A DNA stretch of 64,000 nucleotides, taken from positions 103,763-167,762 of the forward strand of contig NZ_AUFV01000011.1 of the NCBI RefSeq assembly GCF_000426685.1, written 5' to 3'. This document shows, in pieces, positions 34,738 to 43,125 of this stretch; within the stretch, counting starts at the first letter, position 1; every line of letters starts with the position of its first letter. The notes under the pieces were generated by a model, which did not search any database, was not told the origin of the DNA, and was given only the letters and a program-made list of their open reading frames with translations. Source of the stretch: Solimonas flava DSM 18980. Lineage in GTDB: Bacteria; Pseudomonadota; Gammaproteobacteria; Nevskiales; Nevskiaceae. Position numbers and translations under genes: made by a program.

Positions 34738-35661
34738 ATGAGCACGCCGTGCCAGCAAGCGGTATGGTCGACATGGACGCTTCACTCGATCCCGTCATGC
34801 CCGCCAACCGCCGCTGCTTGCCGCACCCTATGGGACTCGCCCGACCGATCCGCGCCGCGCCGCGCCGCGCTGCTGACCCTGCCGCTGCTGCTGCCGCTCG
34901 CCGGCGCCATAGCCGGCGCAGACCATGACGACCTGCCAGCCGTGAAAGGCCTGCCCGGTACCTGCGCTACGCCAGCCTATCCGCGAGAGTCACTGATCGC
35001 CGGCGAAAGCGGCTCGGTACTGCTGTCGCTGCTCGTGGCCGCAGACGGTCATGTGGAGAAGATCGAAGTGGCGCAATCCAGCGGCTTCGAGCGTCTCGAT
35101 CGCGTCGCGGTCGATGCCATGCGCCCCTGCCGATTCACGCCGCCCATCGTCGACGGCCAGCCTGCCCGCGCCTGGGGCAAAATGAAGGTGACGTTCGCGC
35201 CGCAACAGGGGCTGGTCCCTCCGGCGCTCGCCGGCGTGTCGCAGGCGCTGCACCTGCGCAAGTTCGTCGCGGTCATGGGCCATGGTTGCAGTTCGCGCGC
35301 TCCGGAGCAGGCGGACGCCGTGCAGGCGGCGCTGCTGGCCTGGCATCAACGCAACGACAGCGTCGCCGCGCAGATCAACGCCTACAAAGAACGCTACTAC
35401 GAGCAGGTGCGCCGCCAGTCCGGCGATCCGACGATCCGCGATCCACAGCAGCGCCTCGAATGGGAGCTGCAGTCGACGACCGACCAGCCGGTCGCGTCGG
35501 CGGCGGCCTGGCTGCGGGCACTGCCACCCGACGAACGGGGACGCTACTGCGAGCGCTTCAGCCAGCAGCTGATTGCGGGCCAGCTCGATCTGCAGTCGGT
35601 CATCATCCGCTTTCCGGAACTGGAAGCGGGACTCGCCAGCACATCCGCCGCCTCGCCCTGA
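34738..35661 (+). CDS. Exported protein with TonB C-terminal-like domain
   Basis: A protein of up to 307 residues. A hydrophobic segment near residues 44-60 (ALLTLPLLLPLAGAIAGA) preceded by two Arg looks like a signal sequence or anchor. Residues ~76-155 resemble a TonB C-terminal domain: YPRESLIAGESGSVLLSLLVAADG, QSSGFERLDRVAVDAMRPCRF, WGKMKVTF, with two Cys that may pair. The remaining 150 residues are helical and unrecognised. The annotated ATG is the only in-frame one, but the first 40 residues look unlike a signal n-region, so the true start is uncertain. No ExbB/ExbD partner is near. The role could be periplasmic rather than true TonB energising. Confidence 0.65.
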   Translation: MSTPCQQAVWSTWTLHSIPSCPPTAAACRTLWDSPDRSAPRRAALLTLPLLLPLAGAIAGADHDDLPAVKGLPGTCATPAYPRESLIAGESGSVLLSLLVAADGHVEKIEVAQSSGFERLDRVAVDAMRPCRFTPPIVDGQPARAWGKMKVTFAPQQGLVPPALAGVSQALHLRKFVAVMGHGCSSRAPEQADAVQAALLAWHQRNDSVAAQINAYKERYYEQVRRQSGDPTIRDPQQRLEWELQSTTDQPVASAAAWLRALPPDERGRYCERFSQQLIAGQLDLQSVIIRFPELEAGLASTSAASP

Positions 35662-35742
35662 CGCCTGGGATCGCCTGGCGGCAGAACGGCCGCAGACCCA
35701 AATGGCCGGCTGCTTCCGCCGCGGCGCAGGCCCCGCCTCCAC

Positions 35743-36300
35743 TCAGCTCGCGGCCGCTGCCATCCGGACTGCGGTTTCGCGATCGGCCGCCCCGTACAGC
35801 GCGCCCTCCCCGCCGTGGCCCGGCAGCTCGACGGGACCTTCGTAGCGCAGACCGAGCCTTTCGAGCAGACGGATCGACCGGGCGTTGCCGGTCTGCACGA
35901 TGGCGACGATGCGCGCCAGGCCGAGCGCGTCGCGGCCGTACTGCAGCACCGCCGTCGCCGCCTCGTGCGCGTAGCCGCCGCCTTCGTAGGCCGGCAGGAA
36001 GGCGAAGCCGATGTCGGGCGCATCCAGCGTCTCACGGCGCAGCAGGCCGCAGAGGCCGATCGGCGTCGCCGTCGCGCGCAGCTCGACGAGATAAAGCCCG
36101 AAGCCGTGCCGCGCATAGCTCGCGCGCGGGCCGTCGGCGATGTAGCGCAAGGCGCCGGCGTGGTCGCGCACGCCGCGATCGCCGATGTAGCGCAGGAAGC
36201 CGGGCGTGTTCAGCAGCTCGACGATGAAGTCGGCGTCGCCGTCGTCGACCTCGCGCAGCTGCAGGCGCGGGCTGGCGACGACGAACGCCGCCGCGCTCAT
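35743..36300 (-). CDS. GNAT family N-acetyltransferase (RimJ/RimL type)
   Basis: Acetyl-CoA-dependent acetyltransferase of 185 residues. It shows the RimJ/L pattern: SPRLQLREVDDGDADFIVELLN at the start, DIGFAFLPAYEGGGYAHEAATAVLQYGRDALGLARIVA for CoA binding, and TGNARSIRLLERLGLRYEG. It begins with an ATG that overlaps the stop of the SulP transporter gene (ATGA), so it is translationally coupled to it. Targets of such enzymes include ribosomal protein N-termini, amino acids and antibiotics; nothing here decides among them. Confidence 0.92.
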   Translation of the reverse strand: MSAAAFVVASPRLQLREVDDGDADFIVELLNTPGFLRYIGDRGVRDHAGALRYIADGPRASYARHGFGLYLVELRATATPIGLCGLLRRETLDAPDIGFAFLPAYEGGGYAHEAATAVLQYGRDALGLARIVAIVQTGNARSIRLLERLGLRYEGPVELPGHGGEGALYGAADRETAVRMAAAAS

Positions 36301-37958
36301 GCCGGCGCGGCGGCCGGCGTCGCCGCGGCGCTGTCGATGGCGTGCGCGAACTCGCGGTAGTAGCGGATCGGCCGCTCGTCGCGGCGCACGAGGCCGGCGC
36401 GCACCAGCTTGCGCAGCACGCGGTGATTGGCCTCGCAGAGAATCGCGCGCACACCGCGGCGCTGCAGGTTCTGGATCGCCTCTTCGAGCGTCTGGATGCC
36501 GGTGATGTCCATGAACGGCACGCGGTTCAGGCGGATGACGATGCAGCGCGGATCGGTGTGCGTCTGCTGCAACGCGCGCTCCAGGTTCTCGACCGCACCG
36601 AAGAAGAACGGCCCGTCGATCGAATAGACGATGACGTCGTGCGGCAGCGCGGCGTGGCCGGCGGCGGCGAGTTCGGCCTGCAGCTTGGTTTCGTCGAGTT
36701 TCTGCACCTCGACCGACGAGGACATGCGGCGCAGGAACTGCAGCATCGCCAGGATCACGCCGATGTTGACCGCAACGACGAGGTCGGTGAACACGGTCAG
36801 GCCGAAGGTGATCAGCAGAATGCCGACGTCGGCGCGCGGCGCGGTGCGGGCCATGCGCACGAAGTGCTTGGCCTCGCTCATGTTCCAGGCGACGACGAAG
36901 AGGATCGCGGCGAGCGCGGCGAGCGGGATGCGGCCGGCCAGCGGCGCGACCAGCAGCAGGATCAGCACCAGCGTGGCCGAGTGCACGACGCCGGCCAGCG
37001 GCCCGGTGCCGCCGTTGCGGAAGTTGGTCGCGGTGCGCGCGATCGCGCCGGTCGCGGCGAAGCCGCCGAACAGCGGCGTCAGCACGTTGGCGATGCCCTG
37101 GCCGATCAGCTCCTGGTTGGAGTCGTGGCGGGTGCCGGCCATGCCGTCGGCGACGACCGCCGACAGCAGCGACTCGATCGCGCCGAGCATGGCGATCGTG
37201 AACGCCGCCGGCACCAGTGTGATCAGGCGGTCGAAGCTGACGTCCGGCAGCGTGAAGTGCGGCAGGCCGCGCGGGATGCCGCCGAAGGTGCTGTCGATCG
37301 TCGCCACGCCGTCGAAGTGGAAGACCGACTGCAGCACGGTGGCGACGACCATCGCGATCATCGGCCCCGGCACGCGGCCCAGACCCGGCAGGCGCGGTCC
37401 GTAGAGCACCAGCAGCAGGCTCAGCGCCGCCAGTGCGGTGGTCGCCGGATGCAGCTGCGGCAGCGCCTGCAGCAGGTGCAGCAGCTTTTCGTGGAAATGC
37501 GCGCCGCTGACCGCCGGCAGGCCGAAGAAGTCCTTCCACTGGCCGACCCAGATGATGACGCCGATGCCGGCGGTGAAGCCGGTGATGACCGGATCGGGAA
37601 TGAAGCGGATGACGGCACCGAAGCGGGCGACGCCGAGCAGGATCAGGATGATGCCGGCCATCAGCGTCGCCAGCATCAGGCCGTCGATGCCGTAATGCGC
37701 GGTGACGCCGGCGAGGATGACGATGAAGGCGCCGGTCGGGCCGGCGATCTGGATGCGGCAGCCGCCGAACAGCGACACGGCGATGCCGGCGATGATCGAG
37801 GTGTAGATGCCCTGCTCGGGCTTGGCGCCGCTGGCGATGGCGAACGCCATGGCGAGCGGCAGGGCGACGATGCCGACGATCAGGCCGGCGACCAGGTTGG
37901 GCACCCAGTGCCGGCGCTCGAACAGACCGGCCCGCGCTGCCTCGACGACCGCGATCAT
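36297..37958 (-). CDS. SulP family anion transporter with STAS domain
   Basis: Inner-membrane transporter of 553 residues. The SulP core begins WVPNLVAGLIVGIVALPLAMAFAIASG and includes IQIAGPTGAFIVILAG, FIPDPVITGFTAGIGVIIWVGQ, GAIESLLSAVVADGMAG and GIANVLTPLFGGFAATGAIARTATNFRNG. The C-terminal STAS domain carries IVYSIDGPFFFGAVENLE and VPFMDITGIQTLEEAI. SulP proteins carry sulfate, bicarbonate or C4-dicarboxylates; no cysteine synthesis or carbonic anhydrase gene is adjacent, so the substrate is open. The start at 37958 has AAGGGA about 8 nt upstream. The coupled GNAT gene follows. Confidence 0.95.
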   Translation of the reverse strand: MIAVVEAARAGLFERRHWVPNLVAGLIVGIVALPLAMAFAIASGAKPEQGIYTSIIAGIAVSLFGGCRIQIAGPTGAFIVILAGVTAHYGIDGLMLATLMAGIILILLGVARFGAVIRFIPDPVITGFTAGIGVIIWVGQWKDFFGLPAVSGAHFHEKLLHLLQALPQLHPATTALAALSLLLVLYGPRLPGLGRVPGPMIAMVVATVLQSVFHFDGVATIDSTFGGIPRGLPHFTLPDVSFDRLITLVPAAFTIAMLGAIESLLSAVVADGMAGTRHDSNQELIGQGIANVLTPLFGGFAATGAIARTATNFRNGGTGPLAGVVHSATLVLILLLVAPLAGRIPLAALAAILFVVAWNMSEAKHFVRMARTAPRADVGILLITFGLTVFTDLVVAVNIGVILAMLQFLRRMSSSVEVQKLDETKLQAELAAAGHAALPHDVIVYSIDGPFFFGAVENLERALQQTHTDPRCIVIRLNRVPFMDITGIQTLEEAIQNLQRRGVRAILCEANHRVLRKLVRAGLVRRDERPIRYYREFAHAIDSAAATPAAAPA

Positions 37959-38031
37959 GTGCGGATCCCTTGCATGACTGGAAGGGGCGCAATGATACAA
38001 CTCCGGACCGGCACCCCTGCGATGATTTTCG

Positions 38032-39261
38032 TCAAACGCCGTCCGGCGCCGCCGCCAGCGCCGGACGTTCGCGCCCGAACAGCACGCGCAGATAGTCCTG
38101 CTGCGCGGCGAGTCCGCGGCGGATCAGCCGTTCGCGGCCGCCCGGCCAGGCGCGCCAGCCCAGATGCGCGAGCAGGCGCGGCGGCGCGCTCAGCAGCGGA
38201 TACCAGGGCCAGACGCCTTCGGGCAGGCCCAGCGCGCGCATGCCGCGCGCGCCGATGAAGCTGCGCGCGATGCTGAGATGCTTGGCGCGGTTCCAGCGGC
38301 CGCGCAGCGCGGCGAAGTTCGCGTAGTGCCGCTGCAACGGCTCGTCGCGCAGCGCGCGGCCGAGCAGGCGGCTGCTCTCGTCCGGCGGCGCCTGCGCCAG
38401 CAGATTCTGATAGAGGGCGACGCGACCTTGCTGCTCGGTATCGCAGAGCCAGCGCGTCTCGACGCCCATCAGCCAGCCGATGTAGCGCCACAGATGCATC
38501 ACCGCCGCGCCCTCGCGGCGGCGCAGCGGCACGCCGAGCAGGCGCTGACCGAACAGGTAGATCACCGAGAACGCGAGGTACGTCGCCTGCAGATCGCCCT
38601 GGTTGATCGGCAGTCCGTATTGGTCGGCATCCCAGTCCGGGCGCGCGGCGACGCGGCGCCGCACCAGCGCATGGATCAGTCGCACCTGCAGCGTCGCCAC
38701 GTAGCCCGGCGCGCCGCGCGCCATGCCGCCGGGCCGCGTGCAGGCGATCCACCACTGCGTGGTCTCGGCGACGCGACGCTGGGCACCCTTCTCCAAGGCC
38801 CCGGTGAGCAGCAGCGTGCGGTTGATCGCCGACGCCTGATAGCCGGCGAGCAGGCCGAGATCGCGCAGCACGTCGAGCCCCGTCAGGCCGGCGATGCCGG
38901 ACACGCGCGCGCCCTCGTCGCGCTGCGCCGCATCGACCCAGTCCGGCGTCGCCTCGACCTGCCGGAAGAATTCGCGCAGCGGCACCGGCGCATCGGGCAG
39001 CGCGTCGATGCCGCGCGCGGCGGCGGCGTCGAACAGCGGCCGGCTGCGCGCCAGCCCCTCGCTCACCATCCACGCCAGCAGCCGGTCCATCGGCGCGTCG
39101 CCCTGCGTCCACGAAGCGCCGAGCGCCTGCCACTGCGCCGGTGTCGGCTCCGGATCGCCGTCGATCAGGCGGCGCAGCGGCCGCGCGATGCGGCGTGCGA
39201 CCTGCGGATCGGCGCCGTGACGGCGCGGAATGCGCGATGCAGAAGCGGCGGCCTTGTCCAT
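38032..39261 (-). CDS. MpaB/latex-clearing-like (DUF2236) oxygenase
   Basis: A 409-residue protein of the DUF2236 group that includes the latex-clearing protein Lcp (a b-type heme dioxygenase cleaving poly-isoprene) and MpaB of mycophenolic acid synthesis. Family segments seen are FRQVEATPDWVD, YQASAINRTLLLTGALEKGAQRRVAETTQWW, TLQVRLIHALVRRRV with the heme-region His, PINQGDLQATYLAFSVIYLFGQRLLGVPL and LWRYIGWLMGVE. No signal peptide is evident. A TetR gene is divergent, and a perfect inverted repeat lies 12 bp upstream of the start. The substrate is probably a hydrophobic isoprenoid or lipid, by family analogy only. Confidence 0.88.
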   Translation of the reverse strand: MDKAAASASRIPRRHGADPQVARRIARPLRRLIDGDPEPTPAQWQALGASWTQGDAPMDRLLAWMVSEGLARSRPLFDAAAARGIDALPDAPVPLREFFRQVEATPDWVDAAQRDEGARVSGIAGLTGLDVLRDLGLLAGYQASAINRTLLLTGALEKGAQRRVAETTQWWIACTRPGGMARGAPGYVATLQVRLIHALVRRRVAARPDWDADQYGLPINQGDLQATYLAFSVIYLFGQRLLGVPLRRREGAAVMHLWRYIGWLMGVETRWLCDTEQQGRVALYQNLLAQAPPDESSRLLGRALRDEPLQRHYANFAALRGRWNRAKHLSIARSFIGARGMRALGLPEGVWPWYPLLSAPPRLLAHLGWRAWPGGRERLIRRGLAAQQDYLRVLFGRERPALAAAPDGV

Positions 39262-39272
39262 GCCGGCACGCT

Positions 39273-39294
39273 AATGCGAGCATCTGCTCGCATT
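39273..39294. promoter_or_regulatory. Perfect inverted repeat: operator between tetR and the MpaB-like gene
   Basis: AATGCGAGCA-TC-TGCTCGCATT: two perfect 10-bp arms around a 2-bp centre. It occupies most of the 51 bp separating the divergent MpaB-like gene (start 39261) and tetR (start 39313). It is the only strong palindrome there and is most likely the binding site of the adjacent TetR protein. Confidence 0.82.
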
Positions 39295-39312
39295 CAACTC
39301 GCGTCCGCGCCG

Positions 39313-40017
39313 ATGAGAAAACAGCCCGCGCAGCAACGGTCCCGGCAGATGGTCGATGCGCTGCTCGACGCCGCCGAGCGCGAGATCGGCACGCGCGGCC
39401 TCGATGCGACGACGACCAACCACGTCGCCGCGCGCGCCGGCGTCAGCATCGGCTCGCTGTACCAGTACTTCGACGGCAAGGACGCGATCGTCGAGGCGCT
39501 GCTGCAGCGACACGCGCAGCGCCTGCTCGCCGCCGTCGACGCCCGCCTGCGCACGCTGCTCGACGCCGACCCGCGCACGGTGACGCGGCGCGTGCTGGAG
39601 GCCGTGTTCGAGCAGGTCGAGCGCGATCCGGCGCAGCGCGAACTGGTCCGCCACTGGCACCGCCTGCGCACCGGGGCGACCTTCCAGGCGCTCGAACAGC
39701 GCATGTTCGAGCACTGCCGCCTTTACCTGCTGCGCCATCACGACGAATACCGCGTCCCGAACCTGCCGGCGGCGCTGTTCGTCGCGATCAATTCGCTGCA
39801 TTACACGGTCGCGCACTACCTGAGTCTGGACGCGCCGCTGCTGTCGCGCGACGAAGTGATCGACGCGCTCGCCGATCTGCTCGGCGCCTACCTGCGCGGC
39901 GCGCCGCCGCCGAAGCCCGCGTCGCAGCGGCGCGCGCCGGCAGCGCGCGCGAGGACCGCCGGCAGTCCCGGAAAACCGGCGAAGACGCTCGCACCTCGTC
40001 ATCGCGAAGCACGGTAG
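39313..40017 (+). CDS. TetR family regulator divergent from the MpaB-like oxygenase gene
   Basis: Regulator of 234 residues. The DNA-binding domain is QMVDALLDAAEREIGTRGLDATTTNHVAARAGVSIGSLYQYFDGKDAIVEALL. The C-terminal domain, with LEQRMFEHCRLYLLRHHDEYRVPNLPAALFVAINSLHYTVAHYL, resembles TetR_C groups found with lipid- and terpene-degradation genes. The start is taken at 39313, because an earlier ATG at 39274 lies inside the palindromic operator. The last seven residues and the stop codon are encoded by an intergenic repeat (39997-40097), so the original C-terminus may have been replaced. It probably represses the divergent oxygenase gene and itself. Confidence 0.93.
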   Translation: MRKQPAQQRSRQMVDALLDAAEREIGTRGLDATTTNHVAARAGVSIGSLYQYFDGKDAIVEALLQRHAQRLLAAVDARLRTLLDADPRTVTRRVLEAVFEQVERDPAQRELVRHWHRLRTGATFQALEQRMFEHCRLYLLRHHDEYRVPNLPAALFVAINSLHYTVAHYLSLDAPLLSRDEVIDALADLLGAYLRGAPPPKPASQRRAPAARARTAGSPGKPAKTLAPRHREAR

Positions 40018-40097
40018 GCGACGCCGCAGGCCGGCCGCGCACGACGCCGGCGGCATCTCGGGATCGCCACGGCCGCGGCGCGGCCTCGCGACGACGG
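39997..40097. repeat. Intergenic palindromic repeat, copy 1
   Basis: About 101 bp, ending in inverted CGTCATCGCG / CGCGACGACGG termini and sharing long stretches (GCGCACGACGC, GGATCGCCACGG, CCTCGCGA) with the copy at 59941-60043. It contains the stop codon of the preceding tetR. It looks like a REP- or MITE-type element without coding capacity. Confidence 0.75.
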
Positions 40098-40113
40098 CGC
40101 GATCCAGCCTTCG

Positions 40114-40566
40114 CTAGTCGACAAGCACCTTGAGCCGTTCGAGCCGCGTCTCGGCGATCCGCCAGCCTTGCGCGCCGCGCCGGTAGCGGTCGTGGTAATA
40201 GCCCCAGCCCTGCAGCGAGCGGAACGGCAAGGGGCAGCGCGCCGCGTCGATCACCCAGATGCGGTCGTGCAGGGTCCAGCGGCCGCGCGCCTCGTCGGCC
40301 GACAGCAGCTCGATCTCCGGCATGCTGGCGCTGTGCACGGTGACCGTGCCGTCGAGCACGGCGAGCGTGTTGCGGACGAAGGCGTCCGGGTCGCGCTGCA
40401 GCAGCGACGCATCGCCGTCCGGCGATTCGCTGCGGAAGTCGGTGACGGCGTCGTCGGTGAAGACGCTGCGCAGCAGCGCGGCGTCCTTGCCGTCGACGCC
40501 GCGGAAATAACGCGCCTTCAGGCAGCGGATCGCTTCGAGCGCGTCTGCCACTTCGTTCGGGAGCAT
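40114..40566 (-). CDS. SnoaL/NTF2-fold protein, second BaiE-like member
   Basis: A 150-residue NTF2-fold protein. It opens with EAIRCLKARYFRGVDGKDAALL, very like the start of BaiE, and keeps the same residue set: Tyr20, Asp25, His78 in VTVHSASMPEI and Asp101 in GRWTLHDRIW, with the Tyr-Asp gap of 5 and His-Asp gap of 23 I recall for BaiE. It is the last gene of a minus-strand run and begins 4 nt after the stop of the NAD-dependent epimerase gene, itself close behind the KstD-like flavoprotein. A lyase or isomerase acting on the same substrate as those oxidoreductases is likely, but the reaction is inferred. Confidence 0.8.
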   Translation of the reverse strand: MLPNEVADALEAIRCLKARYFRGVDGKDAALLRSVFTDDAVTDFRSESPDGDASLLQRDPDAFVRNTLAVLDGTVTVHSASMPEIELLSADEARGRWTLHDRIWVIDAARCPLPFRSLQGWGYYHDRYRRGAQGWRIAETRLERLKVLVD

Positions 40567-40570
40567 GGCC

Positions 40571-41500
40571 TCAGCCCGCCTCGATCATCGCCTTGGCCTG
40601 GCGCACGGCCTCGACGATCGCCGGCCGCGCGTCGCCGCGCCGGTAGCCGAGCAGCGCCACCTCGGCGGCATCCGGCTCGTAGTACAGCAGCGTGCCGCGG
40701 CCGGCGTAGATCATCGCGTCCGGCAGCAGCGGATGATTCTCGTCGCGCGCCGGCACGACGATGTCCTGTCCGGCGGCGCGGAAGACCGTCGTCATGTAGT
40801 CGGCGAAGCTGAGGTTCTCATCGCCGACCAGATAGGCCTTGCCCGATTCGCCGCGCGCGAGCGCCCCGGCGATCGCCTCGCTCAGCGAGCGCGTCGAGAT
40901 GAAGTTGACGCCGCCGGCCGGCGCGAACACCGGCATCGGCGCCATCTGCCCGAGCGCGTAGCGCGTGTACAGATCGAACATCGGCACTTTCAGGCCCGAC
41001 ACGCGGCCGACCACGAACGGCGCGTTGATCGAGAGCACCTGGAAGTCCGGCGTCGCCAGCGCGCGCACGCCGGCGCAGGCGAGATGGCGCGAGCGCACGT
41101 ACGACACGCGCTCGACCAGTTCCGGCCGCACCTGCGGATAGAAACTGCCGACGTGCACGGCGCGGCGCACACCGGCGGCGCGGGCGCGTGCGAAGAAGCG
41201 CGGCACGCCCTCGACGTTGGCGCGCAGCCAGTGCGCGTCGGCGTCGGCATCGCGCGAGAGATGGCGGATGTCGTTGCCGGCGGCGAACACCAGCGTGTCG
41301 AAGCCGGCGAGCCGCGACGGCGGGAAGCCCTCGCCGCTGATGTAATCGCCTTCGATGAACGGCAGCGCGGCCAGCGCGCTGCCGGGCTGCGGCGGACGGC
41401 GCGCGGCGATCGTCACGCGATGGCCGAGCGACTGCAGGTGCAGCGCGACGTGGCCGCCGATCAGGCCGGTCCCGCCGACCACGAGAACATCGTCTGTCAT
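40571..41500 (-). CDS. NAD-dependent epimerase/dehydratase (atypical SDR)
   Basis: Extended or atypical SDR of 309 residues. The nucleotide motif is VLVVGGTGLIGGHVALHL, followed by TIAARRPP. VHVGSFYPQVRPE and YVRSRHLAC fall where the catalytic Ser and the YxxxK motif are expected: the Tyr is present (YVRSR) but the Lys position reads Arg. NFISTRSLSEAIAGAL and KAYLVGDENLSFADYMTTVF are typical of NmrA- or 3-beta-HSD-like proteins. A strong AAAGGAGG site precedes the ATG. It sits between the KstD-like flavoprotein (gap 11 nt) and a BaiE-like gene (gap 4 nt), clearly in one operon. Substrate unknown; a steroid-like ketone is possible. Confidence 0.85.
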   Translation of the reverse strand: MTDDVLVVGGTGLIGGHVALHLQSLGHRVTIAARRPPQPGSALAALPFIEGDYISGEGFPPSRLAGFDTLVFAAGNDIRHLSRDADADAHWLRANVEGVPRFFARARAAGVRRAVHVGSFYPQVRPELVERVSYVRSRHLACAGVRALATPDFQVLSINAPFVVGRVSGLKVPMFDLYTRYALGQMAPMPVFAPAGGVNFISTRSLSEAIAGALARGESGKAYLVGDENLSFADYMTTVFRAAGQDIVVPARDENHPLLPDAMIYAGRGTLLYYEPDAAEVALLGYRRGDARPAIVEAVRQAKAMIEAG

Positions 41501-41511
41501 GGCGCCTCCTT

Positions 41512-43002
41512 TCAAACCCCGTTGCGCAGCGCGGCGCTGCGTCCGGCCTGACGCCCGAAGAACGTCGCGTCGGCGAGCGACAGCCCGGAGCTGTAGCCGG
41601 CGCCCCAGCGCGGCAGGCCGCTGGTCGTGCGGCCCGCGGCGTAGAGCCCCGGCACCGGCGCGCGGCCGGCATCGAGCACCTCGCCGCCCGGCCGCGTGTC
41701 GATGCCGCCGAGCGTGAACGTGAAGTAGGTGCAGTAGTCGATGCGGCAGTCGAGCGCGACGAACGGCGGCTGCGTCAGCGGCTTGAGCCACTTCGGCTGC
41801 TTGTGGAACAACGGGTCGGCGCCGCGCGCCGCATGCGCGTTGTAGAGCTCGACGGTGCCGGTCAGCGCGCCGGCCGGCAGTTCGAGATCGCGCTCGACTT
41901 CCGCCCAGCTGTCGCCGGCAGTGGCGATGCGGATGCGCGCGAAGTCGCTGAACTCCGGCTCCTTGAAGATCTCGCCGTCGGCGAGCAGATAGAAGCGCGT
42001 GCCCGGCTGCTGCAGGATCGCCTGCGCGGTGCGGCCGTGATAGCCGTCCTCGTTGATGAAGCGCTGGCCCTGCTCGTTGACGAAGATGCCGCGGATCAGC
42101 GATTCCGGCGGATACCAGGGCAGTGTCACGAAGCCCTCGTTCATGTGGATCGCATGGCCACCGACGCTCTGCGCCAGATGAATGCCGGCGCCGTCGTCGA
42201 CGGTGCCGATCGGCGTGTTGGCGCGCAGCAGCTGCGGCGCGTGCTGCTGCAGCATGGCCCGGTTCATGATGAAACCGCCGGCGCAGAGGATCACGCCGCG
42301 GCGCGCGCGCACGAAGCGGTCGCGGCCGTCGCGGCGCACGACCAGGCCCATCACGCGGTTGGCGTCGTCGGCGATCAGCGCGACCGCGCGCGCATCGCAG
42401 CGGACATCGACGCCGAGCGCTTGCACGCGCGCGGCGAGCACGTCCATCAGATACTTGCCGCCGCCCATGCCCATCCACTGCGGCGTGTGGCCGCGCGGAC
42501 AGGGCCGCGCCCGCTCGCGGAACGGCCGGGCTTCCTCGCTGCCGCTCCAGATCAGGCAATCGTCGCTGACCGGCTCGACGATGCGCTGCGGGATGAAGGA
42601 GTTCTTGTAGACCACGCCCTGCGCGACCAGCCACTCGTAGTGCGCGAGGCTCTGCCCGGCGTAGAGCCGGCACTTGTCGGCGTCGGCGTCCGGGCCGCCG
42701 GCCATCAGCAGGTACTGGTACAGATCCTCGGTGTCGTCGGTGAAGCCGGCGCTGCGCTGGATCGGCGTGCCGCCGCTGCCGCCGAGGTAGATCTCGCCGC
42801 CGGACAGCGCCGAAGTACCGCCGTGGCCGGAGCCGGCTTCGAACAGCGTCACCTTCACGCCGAGTCCGGCCGCTTCGATCGCGCTGCTGGCGCCGGCGGC
42901 GCCGAAGCCGACGATCGCGACCTCGGTCTCCAGATCCCAGCGCGGCACCTCGTGCGGACGGCACGGACGATGACGCGAATACGGGGCGGGCGCCTCGCTC
43001 AT
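41512..43002 (-). CDS. FAD-binding dehydrogenase, 3-ketosteroid dehydrogenase / fumarate reductase family
   Basis: Flavoprotein of 496 residues. The FAD motif is EVAIVGFGAAGASSAIEAAGLGVKVTLFEAG near residues 27-58, followed by GGTSALSGGEIYLGGSGGTP. A second FAD contact is RARRGVILCAGGFIMN, and the C-terminal block is VPGLYAAGRTTSGLPRWGAGYSSGLSLADATFFGRQAG. This layout is shared by KstD enzymes, which introduce a ring double bond into 3-ketosteroids, and by soluble fumarate reductases. YFTFTLGGIDTRPGGEVLD is consistent with either. AGGAG precedes the ATG. It leads an operon with an epimerase-like SDR and a BaiE-like protein, which favours a polycyclic substrate. Confidence 0.88.
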   Translation of the reverse strand: MSEAPAPYSRHRPCRPHEVPRWDLETEVAIVGFGAAGASSAIEAAGLGVKVTLFEAGSGHGGTSALSGGEIYLGGSGGTPIQRSAGFTDDTEDLYQYLLMAGGPDADADKCRLYAGQSLAHYEWLVAQGVVYKNSFIPQRIVEPVSDDCLIWSGSEEARPFRERARPCPRGHTPQWMGMGGGKYLMDVLAARVQALGVDVRCDARAVALIADDANRVMGLVVRRDGRDRFVRARRGVILCAGGFIMNRAMLQQHAPQLLRANTPIGTVDDGAGIHLAQSVGGHAIHMNEGFVTLPWYPPESLIRGIFVNEQGQRFINEDGYHGRTAQAILQQPGTRFYLLADGEIFKEPEFSDFARIRIATAGDSWAEVERDLELPAGALTGTVELYNAHAARGADPLFHKQPKWLKPLTQPPFVALDCRIDYCTYFTFTLGGIDTRPGGEVLDAGRAPVPGLYAAGRTTSGLPRWGAGYSSGLSLADATFFGRQAGRSAALRNGV

Positions 43003-43125
43003 GCGGTTTCTCCTCTCGGGCCTGCCAGTGCGGCGTCGGCGCGCCGTCTCGAATAGGCGCAGCCTAGTGGCTGGCTGGCGCGCAAAAATCGCTCAAGCGG
43101 ATGAGGTGAGCGCCGCGCGCGGTCT

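Noticed and set aside
36301..37992. Apparent N-terminal extension of the RimJ/L-type acetyltransferase over the SulP gene
   Set aside because: The same frame runs open through the transporter gene, but only the part after 36300 resembles a protein family, and the ATG there overlaps the transporter stop as expected for coupling.
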